Assembly (NCBI GenBank): GCA_016179845.1
Contig: JACPCK010000040.1
Location: forward strand, 1-45,040
Direction of reading: 5' to 3'
Origin: Chloroflexota bacterium
Lineage (GTDB): Bacteria > Chloroflexota > Dehalococcoidia > Lucifugimonadales > JACPCK01
DNA length: 45,040 nt
In this document: positions 32,770 to 43,115 of the stretch, piece after piece
Numbering within the stretch: the stretch's first letter is position 1
Layout of the letters: the number at the start of each line of letters is the position of its first letter
Position numbers and translations under genes: made by a program
Notes under the pieces: generated by a model
The model's input: the letters and a program-made list of their open reading frames with translations, nothing else
The model's database searches: none
Told to the model about the DNA's origin: nothing

Positions 32770-33222
32770 ATGAAGATTGCCGTGGGCTGCGATCATCGGG
32801 GCCTCGCTCTGAAAGAGGAGGTCCTGCAAGAGCTTCAGAAACTGGGGGTGGCGTACGAAGACAAGGGCTGCTTCAGCTCAGCATCCGTCGACTACCCCGA
32901 CGTGGCCAGGCAGGTAGCCGAGGGAGTGGCCAGCGGTGCTTACCAGCACGGCATTCTCATCTGCGGGACAGGTATAGGGATGAGCATGGCCGCCAACAAG
33001 GTCCCTGGGGTGCGCGCCGCCCTGTGTAATGACACATTCTCGGCCCGCATGGCACGGGAGCATAATAATGCTAACGTCCTGTGCCTTGGCGGTACGGTGA
33101 TGGGTCCGGGCCCAGCCCGGGAGATCGTCAGGGCCTATCTCTCCGCCTCCTTTCAGGGAGGGCGGCATGCCGTGAGGGTCGCCAAGATCGAAGGTACGGA
33201 CAGGAAGCGGCAAGAAACGTAG
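32770..33222 (+). CDS. rpiB: Ribose-5-phosphate isomerase B
   Basis: Interconverts ribose-5-phosphate and ribulose-5-phosphate. It is 150 aa. GCDHRGLALKEEV opens the protein; GILICGTGIGMSMAANK carries the catalytic Cys, and DTFSARMAREHNNANVLCLGG is the substrate loop. GAGGAGCTGG precedes the ATG. It connects the pentose phosphate pool with the glycolytic genes that follow. Confidence 0.96.
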   Translation: MKIAVGCDHRGLALKEEVLQELQKLGVAYEDKGCFSSASVDYPDVARQVAEGVASGAYQHGILICGTGIGMSMAANKVPGVRAALCNDTFSARMAREHNNANVLCLGGTVMGPGPAREIVRAYLSASFQGGRHAVRVAKIEGTDRKRQET

Positions 33223-33236
33223 AAGGACGTTGCTTG

Positions 33237-34253
33237 ATGGTGTTGCCAGACCAGGTCGCAAGGTATCGGGAGGCCATAGAGGAAGAGCTGAGAGCCATCC
33301 TCGACGGACGGGACATGCTGCTTTATCGCATGATCCGCTTTCACCTGGGCTGGGTGGATGAGCAGGGAGAACCCGCCTCCGGGCCTCCAACGGAGCGGCT
33401 GCGGGGGTTTCTCTGCCTGGCTACCGCAGAGGCCTTGGAAGAGGAGGTGGGCAAGGCCCTACCTGCGGCCGCCGGCGTTGAGCTCATCAACAGCTTTGTG
33501 CAAGTGCACAAGGACATCGAGGACGGCAACCTGGAGCGGCAGCACCGGCCCGCAGTGTGGTGGATATGGGGACCCGCCCAGGCCATCAACGCCGGAGACG
33601 GGCTGCACGCCCTGGGAAGGCTGGCCCTCTTCCGCCTGCTGGAGCATGGCGTGCCTGCGGAGACGGTATTCAAGGCCATCCAGGCCCTGGACCGGGCCTG
33701 CCTCAAGCTCTGCGAAGGGCAGTTCCTTGACGTCACCTATCAGGAGCGGGTGGACTTGACACCCCAGGCATACATGGCGATGGTGGAGGCCCGGGCAGGG
33801 GCCCTCATGGGCTGCGCCATGGAGCTGGGAGCCTTTCTGGCCACGGGGGAGGACAGGGTTCTAAGGGCCTGCCGCGAGGCTGGAACCAAGCTGGGTGTGG
33901 CCTTTCAGCTCAGGGAGGATGTCCTGAAATTGTGGGGGTCTGGTGTGCTGGAGAGGCCAGGGGCAGATGTGCTCAGCAAGAAGAAGCTCCTCCCTGTGGT
34001 CTACGCCTTTCACAAGGCGGATGTCCACAAAAAGAGGGAGCTGGGCAATTTATATGTGAAGAGGGTCCTGGATGCAGGCGACGTGGTGAGGGTCGCCGCT
34101 ATCGTGGAGGAGGTGGGCGGACGCCAGTACACCCAGGAGACAGCCGAGAGGCTGAAGGAAGAGGCCCTGGCAGGGCTAAAGGAGGTTATCCCTCAGGAGC
34201 GACTCGGTGCTCTCACGGCCCTGGCCAATTTCATGGTCGGGCGGGATGGATAG
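33237..34253 (+). CDS. Polyprenyl synthetase-family protein with degenerate Asp-rich motifs
   Basis: All-helical isoprenoid synthase fold, 338 aa from the ATG at 33237 (GAAGGA upstream). The family's WGPAQAINAGDGLHALG segment is intact (about 111-127). The first Asp-rich motif, normally DDxxD, reads K92-D-I-E-D96 (VHKDIEDGN), and the second reads EDVLKLWG rather than DDxLxxxG. Two metal-binding Asp are thus replaced. It may still bind allylic diphosphates with reduced or altered activity. It is flanked by rpiB (14 bp) and pgk (45 bp), so it is co-transcribed with central metabolism genes. Confidence 0.85.
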   Translation: MVLPDQVARYREAIEEELRAILDGRDMLLYRMIRFHLGWVDEQGEPASGPPTERLRGFLCLATAEALEEEVGKALPAAAGVELINSFVQVHKDIEDGNLERQHRPAVWWIWGPAQAINAGDGLHALGRLALFRLLEHGVPAETVFKAIQALDRACLKLCEGQFLDVTYQERVDLTPQAYMAMVEARAGALMGCAMELGAFLATGEDRVLRACREAGTKLGVAFQLREDVLKLWGSGVLERPGADVLSKKKLLPVVYAFHKADVHKKRELGNLYVKRVLDAGDVVRVAAIVEEVGGRQYTQETAERLKEEALAGLKEVIPQERLGALTALANFMVGRDG

Positions 34254-34298
34254 AAGGCGAGGCAAGTACCTTAACCCAACTGCCAGCCGGAGGTAGAA

Positions 34299-35483
34299 GT
34301 GGTCAAGAAGACGGTAGAAGACATCGATGTCCGGGGCAAGAAGGTGCTGGTGAGGGTGGACTTTAACGTTCCCATGGACGGGCAGCGCATTACGGACGAC
34401 CGCCGGATAAGGGCAGCCCTGCCCACTATAAACTACCTGCAAGAACTGGGAGCAAGGGTAGTCCTCTGCTCCCATCTGGGCCGGCCGGGGGGAAAGGTGG
34501 TGGAGGAGCTGCGCCTGACCCCTATAGGCCTCAGGCTGGTGGAGCTACTGGGCAGGCCGGTGGGCCTCGCCTCCTGCTGCATCGGGCCAGAGGCTGAGAA
34601 AAGGGTGTCAGGGCTGAAAGCTGGGGAGGTGCTGCTTCTGGAGAACCTCCGATTTCACCCGGAGGAGGAGGAGAACGATGGGGCCTTCGCCAAGGCGCTG
34701 GCCTCCCTGGCCGACATATATGTAAACGATGCCTTCGGGACGGCCCACCGGGCCCATGCGTCCACAGAGGGGGTGGCCCACCACCTACCAGCGGTGTCGG
34801 GCTACTTGATGGAGAAGGAGCTTTCGGTGCTGGGGCGTCTGCTGGAGAACCCTGCGCGTCCCGTTGCCGCCGTGCTGGGCGGCGCCAAGGTAAGCGACAA
34901 GGTGAAGGTGCTGGAGAACCTGCTGGGCCGGCTCCAGTACCTCCTCATAGGGGGAGGCATGGCTGCCACATTTCTTAAGGCCAAGGGGCTGCCTGTGGGC
35001 CGGTCCAGCGTGGAAAGGGGACTGCTGGAGTTTGTTAGCAAGGTTCTGGAGCGGGCCGAGAGAGAGGGAGTAACGGTGGCGCTACCCGAGGACGTGGTGG
35101 TGGCAGGCGACTTCAAGGCGGAGGCCCCCCCTCGAACCGTGGCGTCGAGCCATGTGCCCGAGGGGGCCTTTATCATGGATGTCGGCCCGCGGACTCTGGA
35201 CCGCTTCGAGGTCCACCTGAAGCGTTGCCGGACGGTGTTCTGGAATGGGCCTATGGGTGTCTTCGAGTTCCCAGCCTTTGCTGAGGGGACCAGGCGGATG
35301 GCCGGCTTGCTGGCTTCCCTTAGCGGAGTGGTGACGGTGGTGGGGGGCGGCTCGACGGCAGAGGCGGTGGAGGGCATGGGTCTGGCGGAGAAGATGACCC
35401 ACGTATCCACAGGTGGCGGCGCATCCCTGGAGTTCCTAGAGGGACGCACCCTCCCCGGCGTCAAGGCCCTCCAGGACAGGTAG
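34299..35483 (+). CDS. pgk: Phosphoglycerate kinase
   Basis: Transfers phosphate between 1,3-bisphosphoglycerate and ADP. It is 394 aa. RVDFNVPMDGQRITDDRRI and VVLCSHLGRPGG lie in the N-domain; VAAVLGGAKVSDKVKVLENL joins the lobes; NGPMGVFEFPAFAEGTRRMA and VVGGGSTAEAVE are in the C-domain. The start is GTG with GGAGG at 34289-34293. Followed after 2 bp by apgM and then tpiA, making a glycolytic cluster; no gap gene is present here. Confidence 0.97.
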   Translation: MVKKTVEDIDVRGKKVLVRVDFNVPMDGQRITDDRRIRAALPTINYLQELGARVVLCSHLGRPGGKVVEELRLTPIGLRLVELLGRPVGLASCCIGPEAEKRVSGLKAGEVLLLENLRFHPEEEENDGAFAKALASLADIYVNDAFGTAHRAHASTEGVAHHLPAVSGYLMEKELSVLGRLLENPARPVAAVLGGAKVSDKVKVLENLLGRLQYLLIGGGMAATFLKAKGLPVGRSSVERGLLEFVSKVLERAEREGVTVALPEDVVVAGDFKAEAPPRTVASSHVPEGAFIMDVGPRTLDRFEVHLKRCRTVFWNGPMGVFEFPAFAEGTRRMAGLLASLSGVVTVVGGGSTAEAVEGMGLAEKMTHVSTGGGASLEFLEGRTLPGVKALQDR

Positions 35484-35485
35484 CC

Positions 35486-36691
35486 GTGATAGACTTCCCG
35501 CACCTGCAAGAGATTGTGCAACAGACCGACTCCCGCATCGTGTTTCTGGTGGTAGACGGTCTGGGGGGAGTGCCACACCCGGCCACAGGGCGGTCGGAGC
35601 TGGAGGTAGCCCGAGTCCCCAATCTGAACAGCCTGGCCGGGGAGAGCGCCTGTGGCCTGCTGACGCCGGTGCTGCCGGGCGTGACGCCGGGGAGCGGGCC
35701 GGGACACCTGGCTCTGTTCGGGTACGACCCGGTCAGGTACACCATAGGCAGAGGCGTCCTGGAGGCCTTCGGCATCGGCCTGGAGCTATCCGCCGGCCAG
35801 GTGGCCGCCCGCGGCAACTTCTGCACCGTAGATGAGCAGGGGATAATAGTCGACCGTCGGGCGGGCCGCATCGAAAGCCACGAGGCGGAGCCCCGCTGCC
35901 GTGAGCTGGACCGCATACGGGTGTCAGGTGGACACGTCTCGGTGCACCCCGTGAAGGACCACCGGTTTGTGCTGGTGTTGAGTGGTAATGGGCTAAGCGA
36001 AAGGGTCAGTGAGACGGACCCTCAGAAGACGGGTGTGACGCCCCTGGAGGCCAGGCCCCTTGATGGGGCCGCCGCCACGACGGCCAGCATGGTGAACGAG
36101 TTTGTATCGGCAGCCAGGCGTCAGCTCATGGGTCAGCCCAAGGCCAACATGGTGCTTCTTCGTGGCTTCTCCCAGGCCCCGGCGTTCCCCTCTATGGCCC
36201 AGGCCTACCAGCTTAGCCCAGCGGCCATAGCAGCCTACCCGATGTACCGGGGGCTGGCCAAGCTGGTGGGGATGACGGTGATACCCACGGGTTCCATATT
36301 CCGCGAGGAGGTCGATACCCTGGAAGAGCACTTCCGAGAGCACGACTTCTTCTTCCTTCACTACAAGAACGCCGATGCCGCCGGGGAGGACGGCGATTTT
36401 GAGAAGAAGGTGGCCGCCTTGGAAGAGCTGGACGCCTTGCTACAGCGCATCGTGGCCCTGAAGCCCGATGTGCTGGTGGTCACAGGCGACCACGCCACGC
36501 CCTCCATCCTGGCGGGCCATAGCTGGCACCCGGTACCCGTGCTGATCCATTCACCCTGGACCAAGGGGGAAGGAGTCAACGGCTTCAATGAGCGAGCGTG
36601 CGGCCAGGGCTCCCTGGGGAGGATCCCGTCGGCGAACCTTATGTTTCTGGCCCTGGCCCACGCGGGCAAGCTGAAGAAGTTCGGGCCATAG
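35486..36691 (+). CDS. apgM: 2,3-bisphosphoglycerate-independent phosphoglycerate mutase, archaeal type
   Basis: Interconverts 3- and 2-phosphoglycerate. The 401-aa protein belongs to the alkaline-phosphatase-fold ApgM group: VFLVVDGLGGVPHP carries the first metal Asp, PGVTPGSGPGHLALFGYDP holds the phosphorylated Ser region, and VVTGDHATPSILAGHSWHPVPVLI is the C-terminal metal site (written here as a 24-residue region near 330, key residues D, H, H). GTG start, 2 bp after pgk, so translation is probably coupled. Confidence 0.95.
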   Translation: MIDFPHLQEIVQQTDSRIVFLVVDGLGGVPHPATGRSELEVARVPNLNSLAGESACGLLTPVLPGVTPGSGPGHLALFGYDPVRYTIGRGVLEAFGIGLELSAGQVAARGNFCTVDEQGIIVDRRAGRIESHEAEPRCRELDRIRVSGGHVSVHPVKDHRFVLVLSGNGLSERVSETDPQKTGVTPLEARPLDGAAATTASMVNEFVSAARRQLMGQPKANMVLLRGFSQAPAFPSMAQAYQLSPAAIAAYPMYRGLAKLVGMTVIPTGSIFREEVDTLEEHFREHDFFFLHYKNADAAGEDGDFEKKVAALEELDALLQRIVALKPDVLVVTGDHATPSILAGHSWHPVPVLIHSPWTKGEGVNGFNERACGQGSLGRIPSANLMFLALAHAGKLKKFGP

Positions 36692-36693
36692 TC

Positions 36694-37461
<768 letters not shown>

Positions 37462-37490
37462 GACATAACCCAGAACGTGGAAGTTTCCTG

Positions 37491-37517
37491 CTCGTCCTGA
37501 GCCTGTCGAAGGATGAA
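37491..37517 (+). repeat. Short dispersed repeat fragment
   Basis: CTCGTCCTGAGCCTGTCGAA followed by GGATGAA, between tpiA and ychF. This motif is of the same general kind as the ends of the element at 3553-3665 (CTGAG and GGATGA words). It is too short to type. Confidence 0.45.
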
Positions 37518-37560
37518 ACGGTCGTCTCTCGAGATGAATTTAGACTGATAAAGTGGGATC

Positions 37561-38658
37561 ATGGAGCTAGGGATCATCGGCTTCCCTAAGTCGGGGAAGA
37601 CAACGGTGTTCAACGCCCTGACGCGCGGCCGCGCGGCCACGGCGGCCTACGCCTCGGGTGAGATGAAGCCAAACATTGGCGTCGCCAAGGTAACTGACCA
37701 GCGCCTTGAGAGGCTGGCTGCCCTCTTCAAACCTCAGCGGGTGGTGCCCGCAGAGGTGCGCTACATAGACATCCCAGGCACAGCGGAGGCCATGGAGACG
37801 GGTGGCATCACCGGGCCATACCTGAACATGCTACAGCGGTGTGACGCTCTGGTGCATGTGGTGCGGGCCTTCGATGACCCCTCGGTGCCTTATCCCAAGG
37901 GCTCCGTGGACCCCAAGAGGGACATCTACGATATGGGCGTGGAGCTGGCATTCGCCGACCTGCTGATACTGGAGCGGCGCATGCAGCGGGTGGAGGCCTC
38001 CCTCAAGGGAGCCAAGCCTCAGGAGCGGGCCAACCTACTCAAGGAGCAGGAGCTGCTTGCTGGGATAAAATCGGCCTTGGAGAAAGAGGTCCCAATCCGC
38101 TCCCAGGAGCTACCTTCTGACACAGCCAGGGTGCTGGCAGGCTACCAGTTCCTCACGGCCAAGCCCCTGCTGGTGGTGGTGAATGTGGGAGAGGAGCAAT
38201 TGGCCCAGGTGGAGGGCCTGGAACGGGAGATGACGGGAAGGTTTGGACAAATAGGGAACAGGTTCGCGGTTCTATGCGGCAAGCTGGAGATGGAGCTCTC
38301 TCAGATGCCGGAAGAGGAGGAGCTGGAGTTCAGGGTCTCCCTTGGGGTAGGGGTTCCCGGCCTGGTCAAATTGGTTCAGCTTTCATATCAGCTCTTAGGG
38401 TTCATCTCCTTTTTCACGGTAGGGGAGGACGAAGTCCGGGCGTGGACCCTGGCACAGGGCGCGCCGGCGGTTAAGGCGGCAGGAGTCATCCACTCTGACC
38501 TGGAGAAGGGATTCATACGGGCGGAGGTGATCAACTGGGAGGAGATGTTACGGTGCGGGTCTATGGCGGAGGCGCGGAAGCGTGGCCTGCTGAGACAGGA
38601 GGGTAAGACCTATCCAGTGAAGGACGGCGACGTTATCACCATCCTCTTCAATGTGTAG
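37561..38658 (+). CDS. ychF: Ribosome-associated ATPase YchF (OLA1 family)
   Basis: A GTPase-fold protein that prefers ATP and binds ribosomes. It is 365 aa. G1 is GFPKSGKTTVFNAL (about 6-19); the usual NKxD specificity motif is the YchF-type N-V-G-E (VVNVGEEQ), which explains the ATP preference. A coiled-coil insertion (about 135-185) and a C-terminal TGS domain ending TYPVKDGDVITILFNV complete the family layout. A 99-bp gap with a repeat separates it from tpiA. Confidence 0.95.
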   Translation: MELGIIGFPKSGKTTVFNALTRGRAATAAYASGEMKPNIGVAKVTDQRLERLAALFKPQRVVPAEVRYIDIPGTAEAMETGGITGPYLNMLQRCDALVHVVRAFDDPSVPYPKGSVDPKRDIYDMGVELAFADLLILERRMQRVEASLKGAKPQERANLLKEQELLAGIKSALEKEVPIRSQELPSDTARVLAGYQFLTAKPLLVVVNVGEEQLAQVEGLEREMTGRFGQIGNRFAVLCGKLEMELSQMPEEEELEFRVSLGVGVPGLVKLVQLSYQLLGFISFFTVGEDEVRAWTLAQGAPAVKAAGVIHSDLEKGFIRAEVINWEEMLRCGSMAEARKRGLLRQEGKTYPVKDGDVITILFNV

Positions 38659-38685
38659 GCCCACGCGACTTCAGGTGGACGGAGA

Positions 38686-39615
38686 TTGGAGTCAGCGACT
38701 CAGAAGCTGGTAGTCGTAGTAGGCCCTACCGGAGTCGGCAAGAGCGGGCTGGGTCTCAGGCTGGCCGAGACGTTCGGCGGCGAGGTGGTGAACGCCGACA
38801 GCCGCCAGGTATGCCGGCGCATGGACATCGGCACCGCCAAGCCCTCAGTCGAAGCGAGGCGCCGCGTACCCCACCACCTCTTTGACCTGATAGAGCCCGA
38901 TGGCGAGTTCAGCCTGGCCCTCTTCCTGGAGGCAGCCAGGGAGGCTATCCAGTCTACCCACCAGAGGGGCCGGGTCCCTCTCCTGGTAGGTGGGACGGGC
39001 CAATACGTGTGGGGCCTTCTGGAGGGGTGGCAGGTGCCGCGGGTCCCGCCCTCGCCGGAGACGAGGGCGGCCTTACGGGAAGAGGCAGGGCGGTCTGGGT
39101 CTCAGGCCTTGTACAAGCGGCTTTTGGCTCTGGACCCGGCGTTGGCCCTCGAGGTAGACCCGAGAAACGTCAGGCGGGTGATACGGGCCCTGGAAATAGC
39201 CTCCTCTTCAGGGAAGCCCCTTCCCGGGGCGCAGCGAAAGGCGCCGCCCCCGTATGAGTGCCTGGTCATCGGCCTCACGATGCCGCGGCGGGAGCTTTAC
39301 CGCCTACTCGATGAGCGCCTGGACACGATGATGGCCCGTGGCTTCCTGGATGAGGTCAGGGCGCTTTTGCAGGCAGGCTACAGCCAGAGCCTCTCTTCCA
39401 TGAGCAGCGCCGGATACGGGGAGTTGGCCCGGTATCTGAAGGGCGAGTGGAGCCTGGAGGAGGCCCTGGCCCAGACCCGTCGACGGCTGAGGCGGATTGT
39501 GCGCCACCAGTACTCCTGGTTCCGCCTCTCGGACCCCCGTATCCGCTGGCTGGACGCCTGCCAGGACCCCTACGAGCATGCCGCCCAGCTCGTAGGAGAC
39601 TTCCTGAGCTTATAG
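38686..39615 (+). CDS. miaA: tRNA dimethylallyltransferase
   Basis: Adds the dimethylallyl group to A37 of UNN-decoding tRNAs. It is 309 aa. P-loop VGPTGVGKSGLGLRLAE, NADSRQVCRRMDIGTAKP, then PHHLFDLIEPDGEFS, and LVGGTGQYVWGLLEG are diagnostic. The C-terminal RRIVRHQYSWFR segment is standard. The likely start is TTG at 38686 after GGAG; no ATG fits the N-terminus. Confidence 0.95.
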   Translation: MESATQKLVVVVGPTGVGKSGLGLRLAETFGGEVVNADSRQVCRRMDIGTAKPSVEARRRVPHHLFDLIEPDGEFSLALFLEAAREAIQSTHQRGRVPLLVGGTGQYVWGLLEGWQVPRVPPSPETRAALREEAGRSGSQALYKRLLALDPALALEVDPRNVRRVIRALEIASSSGKPLPGAQRKAPPPYECLVIGLTMPRRELYRLLDERLDTMMARGFLDEVRALLQAGYSQSLSSMSSAGYGELARYLKGEWSLEEALAQTRRRLRRIVRHQYSWFRLSDPRIRWLDACQDPYEHAAQLVGDFLSL

Positions 39616-39675
39616 AGAGAGTAGTGGCGGGGGCGGCAGGTGCTAGAATATATGCACTGACGAAAGGGGCGTGTC

Positions 39676-40620
39676 ATGCGTTTTGCCAAGATGCACGGTG
39701 CGGGTAACGACTATGTGGTCATCGATGCCCGTAAGGAGAGCCGAGACTGGGGGGCCCTGGCCCAGAAGATGAGTGACCGCCACTTTGGCGTGGGGTCCGA
39801 CGGAATTATCCTTGTGCTGCCCTCGTCCCATGCCCACCTGCAAATGCGGATGTTCGACCCTGATGGCTCTGAGGCGGAGATGTGCGGCAACGGGATCCGC
39901 TGCCTCGCCAAGTTCGCTCTGGAGCGGGAGATAGTGACCCTTGGGTCTGACCAGCATCTCCAGGTGGAGACTATGGCAGGAGTGCGGACGGTGGTCCCCG
40001 TGCGGATTGGCAGCAAGGTCGTAAGGGCCCGAGTAAACATGGGGATGCCCCGCTTCAAGCCCGAGGAGATTCCCGTTAACGTGGCACAGAGGGTCCGCAG
40101 GATAGGGGACCTGGGCGCCACCGGGCATCGGACCGGGGCAAGCGGCGGGACAGAGTTCTTCTTTCCCAGAGAAGAAATGGCGCTGGACTGGCCAATGATC
40201 GTAGATGGACAGGGGTTCCAGATCACCTGCCTGTCCATGGGCAACCCTCACGCGGTGGCCTTTCTAGAGGAAGATGTGGAAAATGTGGACCTGGCCCAGA
40301 TAGGTCCAGTGGTGGAGCACCATCCCATGTTCCCCAGGCGGGTGAACTTCGAAATAGTCAATGTGGTGGACAGGCAGCATCTGCGGGCGCGGGTATGGGA
40401 GCGGGGTGTGGGGGAGACCCTGGCCTGTGGCACTGGGGCCTGCGCTATCGCGGTGGCGTCCAGCCTGCACGGCTATACGGGCGACAAAGTTGACATAACT
40501 CTAAAAGGGGGCGTCCTGGCAGTGGAGTGGGATGGCCGCGGTGAGGTATGGATGGAGGGGCCTGTGGAAGAGGTCTTTGAGAGTCAGTGGCCGGACCGAG
40601 TCCGTGAGGTCAGGAGTTGA
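39676..40620 (+). CDS. dapF: Diaminopimelate epimerase
   Basis: Converts LL- to meso-diaminopimelate for lysine (and peptidoglycan, if made). At 314 aa it is longer than the usual 270-290. Both catalytic cysteines are present: C70 (MCGNGIRC) and C251 (LACGTGACAIA). Start MRFAKMHGAGNDYVVIDA is typical. It is directly followed by the LL-diaminopimelate aminotransferase gene, so the two last steps of the aminotransferase route to meso-DAP are paired. Confidence 0.96.
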   Translation: MRFAKMHGAGNDYVVIDARKESRDWGALAQKMSDRHFGVGSDGIILVLPSSHAHLQMRMFDPDGSEAEMCGNGIRCLAKFALEREIVTLGSDQHLQVETMAGVRTVVPVRIGSKVVRARVNMGMPRFKPEEIPVNVAQRVRRIGDLGATGHRTGASGGTEFFFPREEMALDWPMIVDGQGFQITCLSMGNPHAVAFLEEDVENVDLAQIGPVVEHHPMFPRRVNFEIVNVVDRQHLRARVWERGVGETLACGTGACAIAVASSLHGYTGDKVDITLKGGVLAVEWDGRGEVWMEGPVEEVFESQWPDRVREVRS

Positions 40621-40622
40621 GA

Positions 40623-41801
40623 ATGCGCTTCTCGAAACGCCTTGACCAGCTCCAGCCTTACCTGTTTGTGGAGATAAGCCGTAAGATCGCCGAGAAGAAG
40701 GCGAGGGGCGAGGAGGTTATCTCCTTCGGCATCGGCGACCCCGATATCCCCACGCCTCCTCACATCGTCGAGCGTCTGATCAAGGCCTCCAGGGACCCCG
40801 TGAACCACCGCTATCCGGAGACGAACGGCCTGCCTGAGCTGCGGCATGCCATCTCCCACTGGTACGAGGCCAGGTTCGGGGTGCGACTGGACCCCGAAAA
40901 GGAGGTCCTGCCTCTTATCGGCGCCAAGGAGGGCATAGGCCACGTGGCCCTATGCTTCCTGGACCAGGGGGACGTAGCCCTGGTGCCGGACCCGGGCTAT
41001 CCCGTGTACCACGTGGGCACCATGTTCGCCGGGGGCGAGCCCTACTACCTGCCTCTCCACGAAGAGAACGGCTGGCTGCCAGACCTGGAGTCCGTCCCAG
41101 AGGAGGTGAGGCAAAAGGCCAAGGTAATATGGCTCAACTACCCCAACAACCCCACGGGGGCTGTGGCGCACCTGGGGTTCTTCGAGCGGGTGGTGGCCTT
41201 CGCTAGGCGGTACGACATAGCGGTGCTCCATGATGCCCCCTACACGGAGGTCTCCTACGACGGGTACAGCCCCGTGAGCTTCCTCCAGACCCCAGGCGCC
41301 AAGGAGGTGGGCATCGAGTTTCACTCCCTCTCCAAGAGCTACAACATGACCGGCTGGCGCATCGGCATGGCCGTGGGGAACGCCGCCATGATCAATGCCC
41401 TCTTCAAGGTCAAGTCCAACCTGGACTCGGGGATACCCCAGGCGATCCAGCACGCCGGGATAGAGGCGCTCACGGCCCCCCGGGAGTCTGTGATGGAGCA
41501 CAATCGCATCTATCAGCAAAGGCGGGACCTGGTGTTAGAGGCCCTGACCAAGCTCGGCCTGAGGGCGACAAGCCCCAGGGCTGGCCTTTATATATGGGCC
41601 CGTGTCCCCCTGGGGTACTCATCAGCCCAGTTTGCAGCCGCGCTCCTGGACGAGAAGGGGATCGTGGTGACGCCGGGCTCCAGCTACGGCAGGCAGGGGG
41701 AGGGCTTTGTGCGCCTCTCCTTGACGCTCCCGGACAGCGATGTGGAGAAGGCTGTGGCAAGGCTCTCCGGTTGGCAGGTCCCGCCTGTGACAAACGGGTA
41801 G
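40623..41801 (+). CDS. dapL: LL-diaminopimelate aminotransferase
   Basis: PLP enzyme that makes LL-diaminopimelate directly from tetrahydrodipicolinate with glutamate. It is 392 aa from the ATG 2 nt past the dapF stop; an overlapping TTG at 40617 is possible. The class I fold shows [27 protein letters not shown] and the PLP Lys in [15 protein letters not shown] (K238). Assignment over aspartate aminotransferase rests on the pairing with dapF. Confidence 0.88.
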   Translation: MRFSKRLDQLQPYLFVEISRKIAEKKARGEEVISFGIGDPDIPTPPHIVERLIKASRDPVNHRYPETNGLPELRHAISHWYEARFGVRLDPEKEVLPLIGAKEGIGHVALCFLDQGDVALVPDPGYPVYHVGTMFAGGEPYYLPLHEENGWLPDLESVPEEVRQKAKVIWLNYPNNPTGAVAHLGFFERVVAFARRYDIAVLHDAPYTEVSYDGYSPVSFLQTPGAKEVGIEFHSLSKSYNMTGWRIGMAVGNAAMINALFKVKSNLDSGIPQAIQHAGIEALTAPRESVMEHNRIYQQRRDLVLEALTKLGLRATSPRAGLYIWARVPLGYSSAQFAAALLDEKGIVVTPGSSYGRQGEGFVRLSLTLPDSDVEKAVARLSGWQVPPVTNG

Positions 41802-41815
41802 AGGGGAGGCTCTCG

Positions 41816-42979
41816 ATGGGAAGGCCGCTGGCTTACACCCGCCCGCAGCCTGAGAGGGCTATGCTGGTGGGCGTTGAGGTGAAGGGCAGGCCAAACCCCT
41901 GGGGGCTGGAGGAGTCTCTGGAGGAGTTGGCCCAACTGGCCCGCACGGCCGGCGCAGAGGTGGTGCAACGGCTCCACCAAAGGCTGGACAGGCCCACTCA
42001 CTACTATCTGGGGCGAGGGAAGCTGGAGGAGCTGAAGGCCCTTCGGGAGCAGACCGGGGCCAACCTGGCGGTCTTTGACGACGAGCTGACCCCGTTGCAG
42101 CAGCGTAACCTGGAGGAGGCCCTGGAGGTCAAGGTGATAGACCGCACGGCCCTCATCCTGGACGTGTTCGCCAAGAGGGCCCAGACGAAGGCGGGGCGTC
42201 TCCAGGTAGAGCTGGCCCAGCACCAGTACCTTCTGCCCCGCCTTGTGGGTCAATGGCAGCACTTGGAGCGCCTGGGCGGCGGCATAGGCACCCGGGGGCC
42301 AGGCGAGACCCAGTTGGAGACGGACCGGCGCCTGATCCGGAGGCACATCATCAAGCTCAAAGAGCGCCTGGAGGAGGTTCGGCGGCAGCGGGCGCTATAC
42401 CGCCTTCGCCGCAAGGACAACAGGGTGCCTGTGGTCTCCCTGGTAGGCTACACCAACGCCGGTAAGAGCACCCTGTTCAATGCCCTTACGGGGGCGTCGG
42501 TAGACGTGGCGGACAGGCCCTTCTCTACCCTTGACCCGGTGACGCGGCGCATCGCGCTGCCAGACGGGATGCCCGTCCTCCTCACGGACACGGTGGGCTT
42601 CATCCAGAAGCTACCCTCCATGGTGGTGGAGGCATTTCATGCGACCCTGGAGGAGCTACAGGAGGCGTCCCTGCTGCTGCACGTGGTCGACATCGCTGTG
42701 TCAAAGGCTGCAGAGCAGGCCCAGGTCGTCGACGAGACCCTTGAGGACCTGTGGTTGGGGGAGAAGCCACGGATCCTGGTGCTCAACAAGGTGGACCTGA
42801 TGACCAGGAGGGCGGACGAGGAAAACGGCAGGGGTCTCGGCCACCTCGATATCGCGGAGAAGTCGCCGCATCCCACGGTGGTCGTCTCGGCGGTCAAGAG
42901 GCAGGGGCTGCGTGAACTCATGGAGCAGATGGAGGGGGTTCTGGTGGGGCAGGGGACCGCAGCGGCCAGGGCAAGGTAA
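41816..42979 (+). CDS. hflX: GTPase HflX
   Basis: Ribosome-binding GTPase that helps split stalled or hibernating 70S ribosomes. From the ATG at 41816 (GAGGGGAGG upstream) it is 387 aa; the longer frame overlaps dapL. The N-terminal HflX domain shows [14 protein letters not shown] and [13 protein letters not shown]; the linker coiled coil carries [19 protein letters not shown]. The G domain has G1 [10 protein letters not shown]3 DTVGF and G4 NKVD. It is the last gene of the rightward run and is followed by a strong terminator. Confidence 0.97.
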   Translation: MGRPLAYTRPQPERAMLVGVEVKGRPNPWGLEESLEELAQLARTAGAEVVQRLHQRLDRPTHYYLGRGKLEELKALREQTGANLAVFDDELTPLQQRNLEEALEVKVIDRTALILDVFAKRAQTKAGRLQVELAQHQYLLPRLVGQWQHLERLGGGIGTRGPGETQLETDRRLIRRHIIKLKERLEEVRRQRALYRLRRKDNRVPVVSLVGYTNAGKSTLFNALTGASVDVADRPFSTLDPVTRRIALPDGMPVLLTDTVGFIQKLPSMVVEAFHATLEELQEASLLLHVVDIAVSKAAEQAQVVDETLEDLWLGEKPRILVLNKVDLMTRRADEENGRGLGHLDIAEKSPHPTVVVSAVKRQGLRELMEQMEGVLVGQGTAAARAR

Positions 42980-43058
42980 CGATCAGTAGAACCGTCGGGT
43001 TGGTTCGCCCTATAGATGTTATGTAAAAATCAGGCAGTAGTGGCGCTATCTTGACATA

Positions 43059-43099
43059 AGAAAAGGGCCTCTTCCCCCACCGGGAAGAGGCCCTTTTCT
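43059..43099. terminator. Bidirectional terminator between hflX and citrate synthase
   Basis: A perfect 18-bp stem (AGAAAAGGGCCTCTTCCC / GGGAAGAGGCCCTTTTCT) with a 5-nt loop. A-rich at its left foot and T-rich at its right foot, so it can act on both strands. It lies between the convergent hflX and citrate synthase genes. Confidence 0.92.
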
Positions 43100-43115
43100 A
43101 GCCCTTCGGTTACGC

